A stretch of 64,000 nt of DNA from Heterotrichella gracilis (lineage: Eukaryota; Sar; Xanthophyceae; Tribonematales; Xanthonemataceae), in assembly GCA_032358255.1 (NCBI GenBank), contig JAULBX010011100.1, positions 248,001 to 312,000 of the forward strand. Reading direction: 5' to 3'. Below, piece by piece: positions 24,436 to 35,359 of the stretch. Below the pieces are notes generated by a model. The model was not told the origin of the DNA. It searched no databases and saw only the letters and a list, made by a program, of their open reading frames with translations. Position 1 is the first letter of the stretch; every line of letters begins with the position of its first letter. The translations under genes were made by a program, and so were the position numbers.

Positions 24436-25878
24436 ACAACAGGCATGGCCATCTTGTGCTACACCTGCCGTCCAAAGGAAGCCATTGTGCTATATTTGAA
24501 TATTGTTATCGCCTTATTTAGATCGCTACTTGTCAGCACGATGCAACAGTCCTACGCATACCGTTCTTTTCTGAGTGTTCCACGTCCCCTGATGAGCTCC
24601 ATTGTTTTTGAGACCGTGTGAGCTTGGCAGCAGAGCCCGGTTCATTGCCCCGCAAACTGCGTCTTGCTCCCACCGCTTTTGAGGATGCATAGCGCAGTTT
24701 AGGGTGAACCCTGGATGAAGTATCTCGAGTAAAAACTCTTATCTAGCAAGCAAATACCACGAAGATTGGGCTATTACAGCTGCAACAGGAGGATATCGTA
24801 CACAACGGACAGTTACCAAAGTTGCTAGCTACTTACCTGAGCAAGGACTGCCGCTCGCCGTGGAAAGCTGAAGGCAAATTACTCTGCAGTTGGATGGCAA
24901 CATTCAGTGACATGATCATTCCTAGGTATCAGCACATCTATACCTGACGGGCAACTTGTCTACGCATACCAGGACAGGCGTTTGTTGGCCAGGTGTACAC
25001 CCATGGCATGCCAACACATGCCCTGTTGACCCAGATCAACGCCTTGGCACAGTCATGAACCTCAATACGCTCCTAACAATTCACCTGCGTCTGGAGTTCT
25101 ATATCGCCTGGCTCGCTGTCTGTGCTGTCTTCTGAACTGCCTGACATTGCTCCTGGTATAACTTTGGCTACCGCATCTTGAAAAACAATGCCCTTGCGCC
25201 CAGGATGAACTTGCTGGCAAAATTAAGACTTCAGGAGATGCAGATGGTTCTGTACAACCTTCATACACGGCCTGGAAGGTCTCAACCGCATTTGTAGACT
25301 TTTGCATGCATGCATTCAGCACAATGCATGCATATTCGTTTGCCGAACAGACGTGAATGCACCTCAGACTAACAGTGTGGCGCTATATCAGAATTCGAAA
25401 ATGCGAGAAAATTGAAAGGTTGAGACGTGCATGCTCTCGTAACACAGATACCACGACCAAAATCTGCAGACCGTTTGAAACGGCTTAAACGCAGAAGTGG
25501 GTGCCCACAATAACGTTATTGTGGCGTGGCACGACTAAGTGTAGTCGCTGGACGTGTTGTCGGTGTTTTTTGAACTTCAAGTTGAAGCCTTTGCAAATTG
25601 GCTGGCGAATTTCCAGTGAACTTTGCAGGACCTGACCAACACCTGGGCTTTGTGGGCACTGGGAGTTTTGGGCAGCTATCGGGAACCCAGTTGGTTTGGA
25701 CGAAACTTGCTCGCAACTCTCCACAGGTCTTAGCTTATACCACAAGCAACATCGGCCAGACATCGTGGCTGAAGTTTGTCAATAACTCCCCATCGCGTGC
25801 TGTTCTGTGTTGCCGGTGCAGTCATCGCCCTGTAGACCATAGACCTTCACTCCAGAAGCTGCACACCAGCACGACACC
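24436..25878. other. Divergent intergenic region
   Basis: About 1.4 kb between two divergent genes (membrane protein - and BAP31-like +). Small open frames are present but none shows family features or joins through good splice sites. Confidence 0.4.
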
Positions 25879-27837
25879 ATGTCTGCCTGGAAAGTGATCG
25901 TGCAGGCATGTTTTCCTCCGCCTGTTATCTTTCTGGGCCTGCTGTTGCTACCACTTCCAAGGTAAACCTCCGGGAATATGTATGCATGTGTACTGAAGTG
26001 GCCAATCCAGGAAGCTGGTAGGCTGGGACTGCAGCTGCTAAGTGCCCACACCTTTTTTCACAGACCCCCTTCCTTGCCTTTGAACCATGGCACTCTGTGT
26101 TGTGGCTCGGTGCTACTGGGCTCGTGGTATGCACGAGAGCTTACTGGTGAAAGTGCGCCTGCAGGAAGATGGAGCATGGGGTGATGAAGATGGTGAACAC
26201 CGGCCTTGAACTCAGAATATGTGAGCACTCTGACACTACTTACTGTGCTGTGTCAAGTTGCTGGATTCCATTTCAGTCTGAGCGTTGATTGGCACGCCCT
26301 GCACTGAGGCTGGTTGTCTTTTGCAGTGGGCCAGTTCAAGCTTCTCTACGTGATGCTGGCGCTCACGGGATACGCGTTTCTGGGTAGGTTTACTTGCTTT
26401 GTTCTGTTTGTGTCTAGGCAAACGGAGATTGCTTTTCACTGCATCTGCACTGTGCGGCAAGGGTGGCTGTTCAGTGTGCCCACCTGGCCAGCATGCCCAC
26501 CTGCAAATATGCACGCTGTTTCTTAGCTGACCAGTGTGGCTCCATCTGCAGCAAGCGCAAGGCAAACTGCAATTTTGGGCGCCAAGTCGCTGGACATCAT
26601 TGAGGCAAGCCCCAATGTCCACATCGGGGTCTTGGCCAAGAAGTGGCGTGCGGAGAGGAATTTCTGGATTTCTGGCTTTTGCTTCGCAATGTGGATGTAA
26701 GTCAGGGATTTGAAATGGAGGCTGCACCATAATGGGAATTAAGACTTTGGCAGACCATGTCTTAGTTATTTGAGGATTCGTGATTAGGAGATTATATGGA
26801 CATCAGCGTTCTTTGTATGCATTGCTGGTGTCAACAGAATGGGCTTTTATAGATTTTGTACATGTTTGCGCCACCGCAGAATGCATGCATTCTTCATTCA
26901 TGAATATTGTGCATGTGGCGCAAAGACGTACGGCATGTATAAGTGTCTTGGGGGTGCAGCTGGAGATGGTTCCAAATGCCAACATTGTAACCTGATCTTG
27001 CTGGCCGTGTAACGGGTGAACAAATAAAACCTACGTAATGGTTTATACGCAGAAGGTGGGTCGGTCTGACGGTGTTGTCCACATTTGCACAGGATTCTGG
27101 CTGGGGTGTACAACATCGTGAAGAAGAAGATGGAGCTGGAGGACCGAGTGGGCATGCTGGAACACGTACGTGGCAGATACACTTGCTCGACTGTGCAGTG
27201 CGGCGCATGGATGCGTAAACGTTGCATGCACAGACACGGCATCGTGCACTTGCACTCTGGGGCATGCAACTGAGAGTGCAATGCTATTCTTGTTTCTTGC
27301 ACCTTACTTGGTTTACTTGCAATCTGGGGCATGCACAGATGGCAGTGCTATTTTGGTGTCTTGTAAATTACTTGTCTGTAGCAGCAATGGCGTCACCCAT
27401 GTGCTAGGGGAAATGATTGCATTGCAGTTGTCTTCATATGAATTATGGCATGATGCATGGCAATCTGTGATGCCATGATGCATTGGAACCTGTTACACCC
27501 AGGGTGGTCATGATGCTGCTTGTCCTCCTCCATGTGTATGGTGAAGCAACAGCATGTGGCATCCATGCAGGTGGTGCGCGGCGGCGAAGCCCCCACGCGG
27601 CCTGCCGCATCTGAAGGCAAGGCGCAGAAAGGCAAAGCCACAGGGGAGGGATTCCTGTCAAAGCTGACTTCAAGGAAGCCCGGTGTGTCCAAGCTGTCTG
27701 ACACCGCCCACGAGGCAGACGCCGCTCCATCGGCGCCTCCGCTGCCGGTTGATGAGTCGCTGACTGGTGCGGAGAAGCAGGCGCTGCAGGAGGCGCTGGG
27801 CCAGCCGCTGGAAGGGACGATGAAGAAGGAGCCGTGA
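25879..27837 (+). CDS. BAP31/BAP29-like endoplasmic reticulum membrane protein
   Basis: The B-cell receptor-associated 31 family acts in the ER as a cargo chaperone or sorting factor for membrane proteins. Six exons, 25879-25961, 26165-26220, 26327-26383, 26552-26696, 27093-27165 and 27571-27837, join in frame to 226 residues, near the family size of about 240. The order fits the family: an N-terminal hydrophobic segment (PPVIFLGLLLLPLP), a second (LLYVMLALTGYAFL), then ERNFWISGFCFAMWMILAG, which matches the conserved RNxYIxGFxLFLW region, and a charged coiled C-terminus (VYNIVKKKMELEDR). The last four residues KKEP form a KKxx COPI retrieval signal, as in animal BAP31. The Lys/Glu-rich tail is probably cytosolic. 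Confidence 0.8.
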
Positions 27838-30201
27838 ATGATTTTGGTGGATTGAAAGGGGGGATTGCCGCCTTTGCATCGGAACGATGCAGGTTGGTCA
27901 AGCATGCAAGGGATGTGATGAGGTGTAACCTTTGCCTAGGGCTGAACGATTACATTGTGCAGGTTGTCATTGCACAGCCATTTGATGATCTGTGAATCAT
28001 GATCATTCATTGATGGTGGTGGCGGCATTTAGGTTTGTATGTTGTTTTGAAACGATTTGTTTAGATACCTTTGCTGCAGCTGATTTCGATGTATTTAGCG
28101 CTTGTTTAGTCGGTAATTGCTGGAGCAAGTTCTTTGTAGTGCTTTGGAATGAGCTGTGACTGTCTGCCCCATGTGCCTTCTGCCGACACCACTGGGCGCT
28201 GGCACAGTGCACACGGCGCACACACTGAATTGTTGTGACGTGCGTTACGCTGCTGGCATCACTCTTGGTGGGACTCATTGGCAAGTACAGTCGGTTTAAA
28301 TGTGTGTCACTATGATACTTGAGCTGTTACACTGGGCTGTAATAAACCCCAATTCGAGTTCAAAAATGGAACGCAGTTGCTCTGGCATGTGTCGCATCAG
28401 TTGCTGTTAAATGCTTTGCACAGCAGATCATGTATATACTCTGGACACTTCTGCAACTGAGATTTGGGGCCTTTGTATGAAGCTATCTTTCAGTAAGCAC
28501 TGTCTTCCAACTTGAGTTTATTCCTGTTCATCCTGCAACTCCTTTTGGAAGAGATCGCATAAGGGCGGGCGCTTATGTGGAGTTGCTTGGTGCAACTCCA
28601 GTCCTTTTGGCAAAGATATTGTAGGAGGTGACTCATACACTTGGGCATATGGGCTGACGCAGATTGAAGGTGATGTGTGTAACCCATGTCCTGTGTGCAC
28701 AGCTGCTCCTCAGCTGGTGACACGTGGCCTGCTTATGGGCATGACCCGGCCCAGCTAACGATAGTTGAGGCTTTGCAGGCCAATAAAGTTGTTTCGCAAG
28801 ACGCATACTCGCGACTAGCGCTAAACCTGCAAGAGATCTACACGGGAGAAGCTCGGCTTCAACCTCAAATACCGCACCAGTGACTTGATTCATACTGCAA
28901 GCTGGTATCATGTGTCAATCCAAGGTATGGGCAGAGTAGCACGCTGCATTCCTATCCTTTCCGGGACGTGTATTGGGCTCACAAAATCAATAACACTGGC
29001 TGCAATGGTTATACATGCGCGAGCCGTTTGTCCAGGTTGCACCGAATCACGGCATTGCGGCATGACAGTTTGGGCCACGAGCACCCCCACGTGCTTCAAG
29101 TTCATTGTTTTTACTGCTCGAGCAATGCTCGTTCAAGCAAAGCTTTTGACCCCAACTAGTTCTTCTGTCGATATGTCATATACGTTCAGTCAGGCACCTA
29201 CCTCACAGTGGGCGGATAACAGGCGAGTGGCAAGGACCGGATAAGGTCCAAACCCGCATAGCCATACAACGCGTTGAGGTGTGCTCAGAATAAATTGCCA
29301 TCGCTGCTTGGTGGCTGATATTCCTTTTCTTCGGGTTATTAAAGCCCACAAAGCAATATACATGCCCTTTTCTCGGCCATTTTTGCATGCTTGCGTGGTG
29401 GCCTGACGGCGCTGGATCACAGCGATCTGGTTCGGGGTAACAGGGAGTTCACTTGCCACTGTGGTGAGTTGTAGCTAAGCTGCCAATTTTTGTGTCTTTT
29501 TAGCATTACTATAGTGTTTGGGCTGCCTCGTTGCTTTGCCACAACACCAGAATCTATTGGTGCCAACATTCAAACCCATGGGATCTGCTTGTGCGGATTG
29601 AACGTTGTGGACAGAGTTAAGCCTGGTGTCCCAAGAACATTAGCCTTCGAAAAAACCCAACCCAAACTCTAACCATGGTCGCCTGCAAACTTGGCGCCTA
29701 GCGAGCAGCAGCTGCCCTGGCGCTGCCCAGTAGAGCCACGTGATTGCACTCCACATTGCCTGCACAGCGAACACATGCCAGCTTGAACCGCCCCCACGAG
29801 AAGTGCTTAGCCGCAATAACTTTAGTTGCTGGTATCGTCGCTGCTATTCGCACCACTCCGCCTGGGTACGCACAGGCTCGAAGGAAAAATCGTGTAGTGA
29901 ACTCATTGACAGCTCTGGGTATGGCACCCTGGTAGCGCCTATGTTAGTCTCGTGTGTGATGTTTGTTGTTTGTCTTATAGGAAACGGAGTTTTTTGGGTT
30001 TAAGCGAGCTGTTATGGATTTAAGCGAGCTGTCTTTTGTGCTGCCAGTGCCTACCACAAAAACGGCTGCACCCACCACCTAGGCACTCATGGCTGGCCCT
30101 GTGCAAATGCATGCTTAGCTGGCAGGTAACCTTGTCCAATTCATGGAGTGGGTACCCACCTTCACTCCCTCCTCAAGGTTTTTTGCTCCTCTCTGCAGAC
30201 A
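27838..30201. other. Intergenic region of 2.4 kb
   Basis: No gene is supported. The frame at 28686-28883 (65 codons) and a short basic frame at 29744-29935 are noted but have no family features. A CTCTGCAG acceptor-like site just before the amidohydrolase ATG suggests that its 5' leader may be spliced, with an untranslated exon somewhere in this stretch. Confidence 0.4.
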
Positions 30202-33200
30202 ATGAAGCGTGCCGGGGAGACCCGCGCTGTTCCATCCCACAAGCTACTGTTTGTGGATATCCTGCGCCTAGCCACCTTCAGTGCGGAGCATGGGGAGATA
30301 AACGAGGCAGCCTTGTATGTGGAGGGCAATGTCATCTCCTGGGTGGGGAAGACATCCGAGGTCCCGGAGGGTGAGGCCTGACTGCCTGCTTGACACCCTG
30401 GCATGCCCTCCCATGCCACGCCCCCTGCTCTGCCCCCAGCCCTGGCTGCTATGCCCTAAAGCCTAGACCCTGCCACCTCGCGGGGTGTAGGTGCGGTACT
30501 CAGCTGCTTAGGCGGGTGCAGGGGCTACTCTTGCCTTGCCTTGTGGGCCACTCAGCCAACTCTAGACACAGCCAGCCCTAGTCACGGCCAAAGCTATTCA
30601 TCACACGTGTGGCAAGCAACAGGTGTCATCGGGGTCCTTGATCAATGCCTTTCTTTAAACCCCCTAACTTCTGAAACCTGTCTCCTTGCTGCAGAGTACC
30701 GGGCGGCTGCAGACGAGGTGGTTTCCCTCAAGGGCAGGGTGGTGACGCCCGGGCTGGTCAACACGCACCACCACATGTTCCAGAGCCTCACCCGCTGCGT
30801 GGCACAGGTGACCCTCTCACAAGCATAACCTCCACAGTAATGCTGAAGCACCGTGTGTTGGTGTACATGACCAGTGTGTGCAAACCGTATGGATTTGCTT
30901 GTTGCCGCGTCAGCATTTCGAGCACTTTCCTGCTTGACTTTGCATGACAAATTCAGATGGCGGCTGATGCTCGCTGCTGCCGCTGCAGGACTCGGAGCTG
31001 TTTGGATGGTTGACCACGCTTTACCCCGCGTGGGAGCAGTTGTCGGTGCGTGCTGAATGGCTCGACCCTACTGCTTGGATGTGACATGCAGAGGCATCAC
31101 GATCTCCGCAGACAAAAGACAGCACGCTCATGCAGCAGGCCATTGGGGGATAATCATATGCCATCATGTGCCTTGTGCTGTTACCCCCCCACAACGCCCC
31201 CACATGATTGCTCACTTGTTGCACCACCTTCTTTCGTCTAAAATTTCATTCATTATAAATTCCCGCACGCTCGCAGCGCAAAAAATCGTGTGGCGAGAGT
31301 AGAATGCATTGCTCGATTTTATGTAATTTTTTTCTAATTTATCACATCCATGCCAGGGCGAGGACGTGTATACTTCCTCCAAGCTGGCCATGGCTGAGCT
31401 CATCCTGTCGGGCTGCACATGCACCAGCGACCACCTGTACCTGTACCCAAACGACGTCACGCTGGACGACACGATACGCGCCGCACGCGACATCGGCATG
31501 CGCTTCCACCCAACGCGCGGTGCGATGAGCCTGGGCCAGAGCAAAGGTGCGGGGCAGGAGCGGGGCACTGCTTAGGGTTTTTGGTTAAGGGTTCTGGGTT
31601 TAGGCTTCGGGGTTGAGCCTGGGCCAGAGCAACAGTGCGGGGCAGGGCACTGCTTAGGGTTTAGGTGCAAAGGTGCGGCGCGACCCCCACGTTGATGTAA
31701 TGTTGATCACATGGAGGCTTTGATCATTTGCAATGGGGCAATCCTGTCGGCATTTAACGGGCTGATACATGCCGCAATCTCCAGGGGCACGTGAACATGA
31801 ATATAATGTCACTGAGTGCCCCCCCTCCTGTCCAGAATTCAATTGCAAGTGCGTGCACAATCACGTGCAGCAAATGCCGCCATCTCTCCCCACTTATTTC
31901 ACTCACCTGCCGTCCCCCTCCATCAGGCGGCCTGCCCCCCAACAGCATCTGCAAGGACGAGCCCTCACCTTTGAACACCCCAAATCCCAAACCCTAAACC
32001 CTACATCATTTACAGGCGGCCTGCCCCCCAACAGCATCTGCGAGGAGGAGCCTCAACCCTAGAAAACCCTAACTCAAAACCCTGCACCTCAAACCCTAAA
32101 CCCTACTTCATTCCCATTGCAGGCGGCCTGCCCCCTGACAGCATCTGCGAGGAGGAGCCCGAGTGCCTGGAGGACATGCGCCGCTGCATCGAGGAGTTCC
32201 ACGACCCCAAGCCCTTCTCGATGCTGCGCATGTCGCTGGCGCCCTGCGCGCCATTCTGCGTTACAGATGACCTCATGCGGGCCGCGGCCAAGCTGGCTCG
32301 CGAGTACCCCGGCGTGCGGCTGCACACGCACCTTGCTGAGAACCAAGAGGACATTGTGTATTCCAAGGAGTACTACGGCTGCCGGCCAGGGGAGTACATC
32401 AAGTGAGTGACATGGGGAGGGGGAGGGGTGTTGGGTTTCATGAAATAAGACGCGGGGGTTTGATATGTGTTTACCGGCATTGACACGTTGCCCTGGTGAG
32501 GATTGCGGGGATTGATGAAAAGGGGATGGGGGAGGAGGACCTTGAAAGATCCCACAACATGAGCTCAACAACAGGAATTGGGGGATGTCTGGAGGTTCTG
32601 GGGGGCGTGGTTGATACATTGGCAGGTTGAATTGGGTGGGGTTGGATATGGGTATCGCTGTGGGATACCGTTGGTAAGCACCGCGCTGGTGTGGTACATG
32701 CTGTTCTCCTGTTGCTTGTTGCTGATGAGAGCATGTGTTGTGCGCCAGGGGCGTGGGCTGGGACAAGGACGACTGCTGGTTTGCGCACTGCGTGATGCTG
32801 GACCACAAGGAGATGAAGGAGTTTGCAGCCAACGGCATCGGCATCGCGCACTGCCCCTCTTCCAACCTGCGGCTGGCGTCAGGTGCGCAGCAGCACAGAT
32901 TCTTAATCCTAAAATCCTAGATGTGTACATGGCACCAGGTGTGCAGCCCAGACAGTGCTGTCACCCAGAATCATGTGCATGTTGCCTCCTGACCCACGCT
33001 TTGCCCCTGTCCTGCCAGTCGAATGTGCATGCGCATTGCACCTGTTGCTGTGGCATCAAATCGCGTGTGCCCTACCGTGATCGGGCACTGCAAGGACGGT
33101 CAGCGTCCCCAAGTGACAAGCTAGTCATGACCTGCTAACATGCAACACTTGTGCTGATTGCCACCTGGCCCCGCAGGCATCTGCCCTGTGCGAAACATGC

Positions 33201-34092
33201 TTGACAACGGCATGAACGTGGGTCTGGGGGTGGATGGCAGCGCATCGTCGGACGCAGGCCACCTACTCATGGAGGCGCGCATGTCCATGCTGCTGCAGCG
33301 CGCGGCAGGTGAGCAAGGGAAAACCCTACACCCTGCATCCACAATCCCAAATCCTGCTTTCCTTTGTCCATGCTGCGGCAGCATGGGGCAGGTGGTAGGT
33401 AGGCGCCTGGCAACCGCATGTAGTTTGAATGCACTAGGCCTCATCACCAGCTATCTGGGCAAAGTACTGCCTCCCAGGTGCTGCTGCCTGTCATGACCCG
33501 CGCTTTTTACTGCAGGAAACCCTAAGGGTTTGAGTGCCAGGGAGGCGCTGCGGATCGCCATCAAAGGGGGCGCCAAGAACCTGGGCCGCACCGACATCGG
33601 CGAGATTGCGCCCGGCTTCGCCGCCGACTTTGTCGCGTGGCGCACCGACACCGTCAACTTTGCGGGTGGCCTGTACGACCCAGTGGCTGCGCTGGTACTG
33701 TGCACTGCGGGTGCTGACTCAGCAGACTGGGTGCTCATCAATGGCGATGTGGTGGTGAAGAATGGCAAGTTCACGACCATCGATGTGGAGGTATGGCCAG
33801 CGCCTGGATGTGTTTTGGAGTGGTGTGTTGTTGGGCATTGGCTATTCTGGGGCATGGCGCTGTCGTAGGGTTCAGGGTTCTTCTGGACCGATGCATTGTT
33901 CAGGGTTATGGGGTCTCTGCACTGCCTGGTCTTGCTTATTTGCTAATGAAGATTGAAGTATTACCAAACAACCAAATTACTCGTATTTGCTCCTTGGTTG
34001 TGCAGGAGCTGGTGACTGAGCACAACAAGCGGTCTGCCCGCATCTGCTCATACATCCCAGACTACGTCATCCCAACCGATCAGTTGTCCTGA
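30202..34092 (+). CDS. Amidohydrolase, probable 8-oxoguanine deaminase
   Basis: A metal-dependent deaminase of the AtzA/TrzN/guanine-deaminase superfamily. The best match in memory is bacterial 8-oxoguanine deaminase, which converts 8-oxoguanine to urate with release of ammonia. Nine exons, 30202-30370, 30695-30807, 30989-31045, 31357-31546, 32123-32402, 32749-32882, 33177-33308, 33516-33790 and 34006-34092, join to 478 residues. Motifs in order are the metal site [12 protein letters not shown], the lid [48 protein letters not shown] (third metal His), WFAHCVMLD (fourth His), [14 protein letters not shown], and [17 protein letters not shown] with the metal Asp. SSDHLYL and TRGAMSLG are typical of the 8-oxoguanine deaminase group. 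No transit peptide is evident. Substrate is by family resemblance only. Confidence 0.87.
31527..31662 (+). repeat. Duplicated donor end of amidohydrolase exon 4
   Basis: The exon 4 end and the following intron start (GAGCCTGGGCCAGAGCAA, then TGCGGGGCAG, then GGGCACTGCTTAGGGTTT) occur at 31527-31580 and again at 31615-31662. TTTAGGG-like sequence lies between the copies and at the end of each. The second copy has lost the AAAGGT donor. Confidence 0.88.
31926..32161 (+). repeat. Triplicated acceptor side of amidohydrolase exon 5
   Basis: Three copies of the exon 5 start (GGCGGCCTGCCCCC...CAGCATCTGC...GAG) begin at about 31926, 32014 and 32122, each preceded by a CAG. Only the last leads into the long exon. 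Between copies lie runs such as AAACCCTAAACCCTA. Reading through either upstream copy meets a stop shortly after the copied piece, so they can serve only as decoys. Confidence 0.9.
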
Positions 34093-35359
34093 GCTCATCG
34101 GGCTCATTGACTGGCAAGTAATGTTCACCGGGGCACAGCCGTGGGTGCCAGAAGGGTCTGTGCGCCGACGACCATGCACACTTTTGACAACACATCAATA
34201 CGCGCTACCTATCTATGCTTTGCACGGCCTTTTGGACGCTTGTAGTTTGGCCTTTTGGTCTGTTGTTACCCTGAAGTTGATCTGGGCTCTAGTGGCCACA
34301 GCTGTTGCAATGCACCTGTGTCCTCACCAAGCCCACCCACATTGCATTAGGCTGTGTCGGTGGTAGTTTTCCCGCCATGTTTTGGGCTCTGCCTCTTTCT
34401 CTGAATTCTGCTATATTTGTGTCTTGAGGACAAAATTTGTGGGATGAGGGGAGGTGTGGGGTGCTTTCTTTGGCGCACAGTTTTGTTGTTTATTTGTTCC
34501 TGCCGTGACTGTTCCTTTGCAAGTTGGGTGCTGATCCCATGACTGCGGCTGTGGCGTGTTTTCAGTGCGCTCAAGTTGAGCATTTAAACACAAGTACTTT
34601 GTTTACTTTGATGCACGCCCTGTTGTTTTGGATCCTAAACGATTAGGATGACAGTTGGTGGCCCAGGGACCAGCAAGGGTTTAGCGTTACGGTTTAGGGT
34701 ACTACAATACCAGCTCAAGGCGTTGCATGCACATACAGGTGTCGGCAAGCTGGGCACGTTCAAAGCTTGTAATTTTTGCCCTCGACTCTTCTCACTCAAG
34801 ATAAACACAAATTGATTTTCAAAGCAGCTCAGAGCTCTTGACTCACAACTCACAGCTTTCAAACCAAGCCTATATTGGCCTGCCGTAATCATGCTCACCA
34901 GCAGGTTTAGCTTGAAAAGCTAGCTAGCTACAGAACCCTGCCTAGGCTGGAGCTCCAGTCCAAGAGGTGGCATGCCCTGCGACCAATCCTACAGCCTTGA
35001 AGGGCATTTGCGAAACCCTACTCCAAGGGCCCATATCAAACCCTAGCAAGTGAACTTCCAAACCAGAGCCAGGGTTACGTAGCCAGTGGGTACGCTAAAG
35101 GATTATGCGCACACCCTAAACCCAAACCGGTTGTGACGTCCGTACCTTCTTTCTTTGTGGACAATCGCGGTGTTGTGTTGTGAGATCACGTCTAGTTGTG
35201 GAGTCGCTGGCTCCGTATGCATGCATGCATGCAGCAAACATTTTTCCTTGTACCTACTCTGTACAACACGCAAACAGCTGTCTTCCAATTGGCAACTATA
35301 AACAGCCTTTGAACTACCGGAACCAAGCCAATGATTGGGCAAGGAGTGGGCACTGTAAT
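34093..35359. other. Intergenic region with telomere-like units
   Basis: There is no gene. It contains GGTTTAGGGTA near 34690, AAACCCTA at 35011 and 35038, ACACCCTAAACCC near 35112 and an ATGCATGCATGCATGC run at about 35218-35233. Confidence 0.5.

Noticed and set aside
28686-28883. 65-codon plus-strand frame
   Set aside because: No motif and no splice link; isolated in a gene-free stretch.
29744-29935. 63-codon basic frame before the amidohydrolase
   Set aside because: Too short, no recognisable motif, no splice link to a neighbour.
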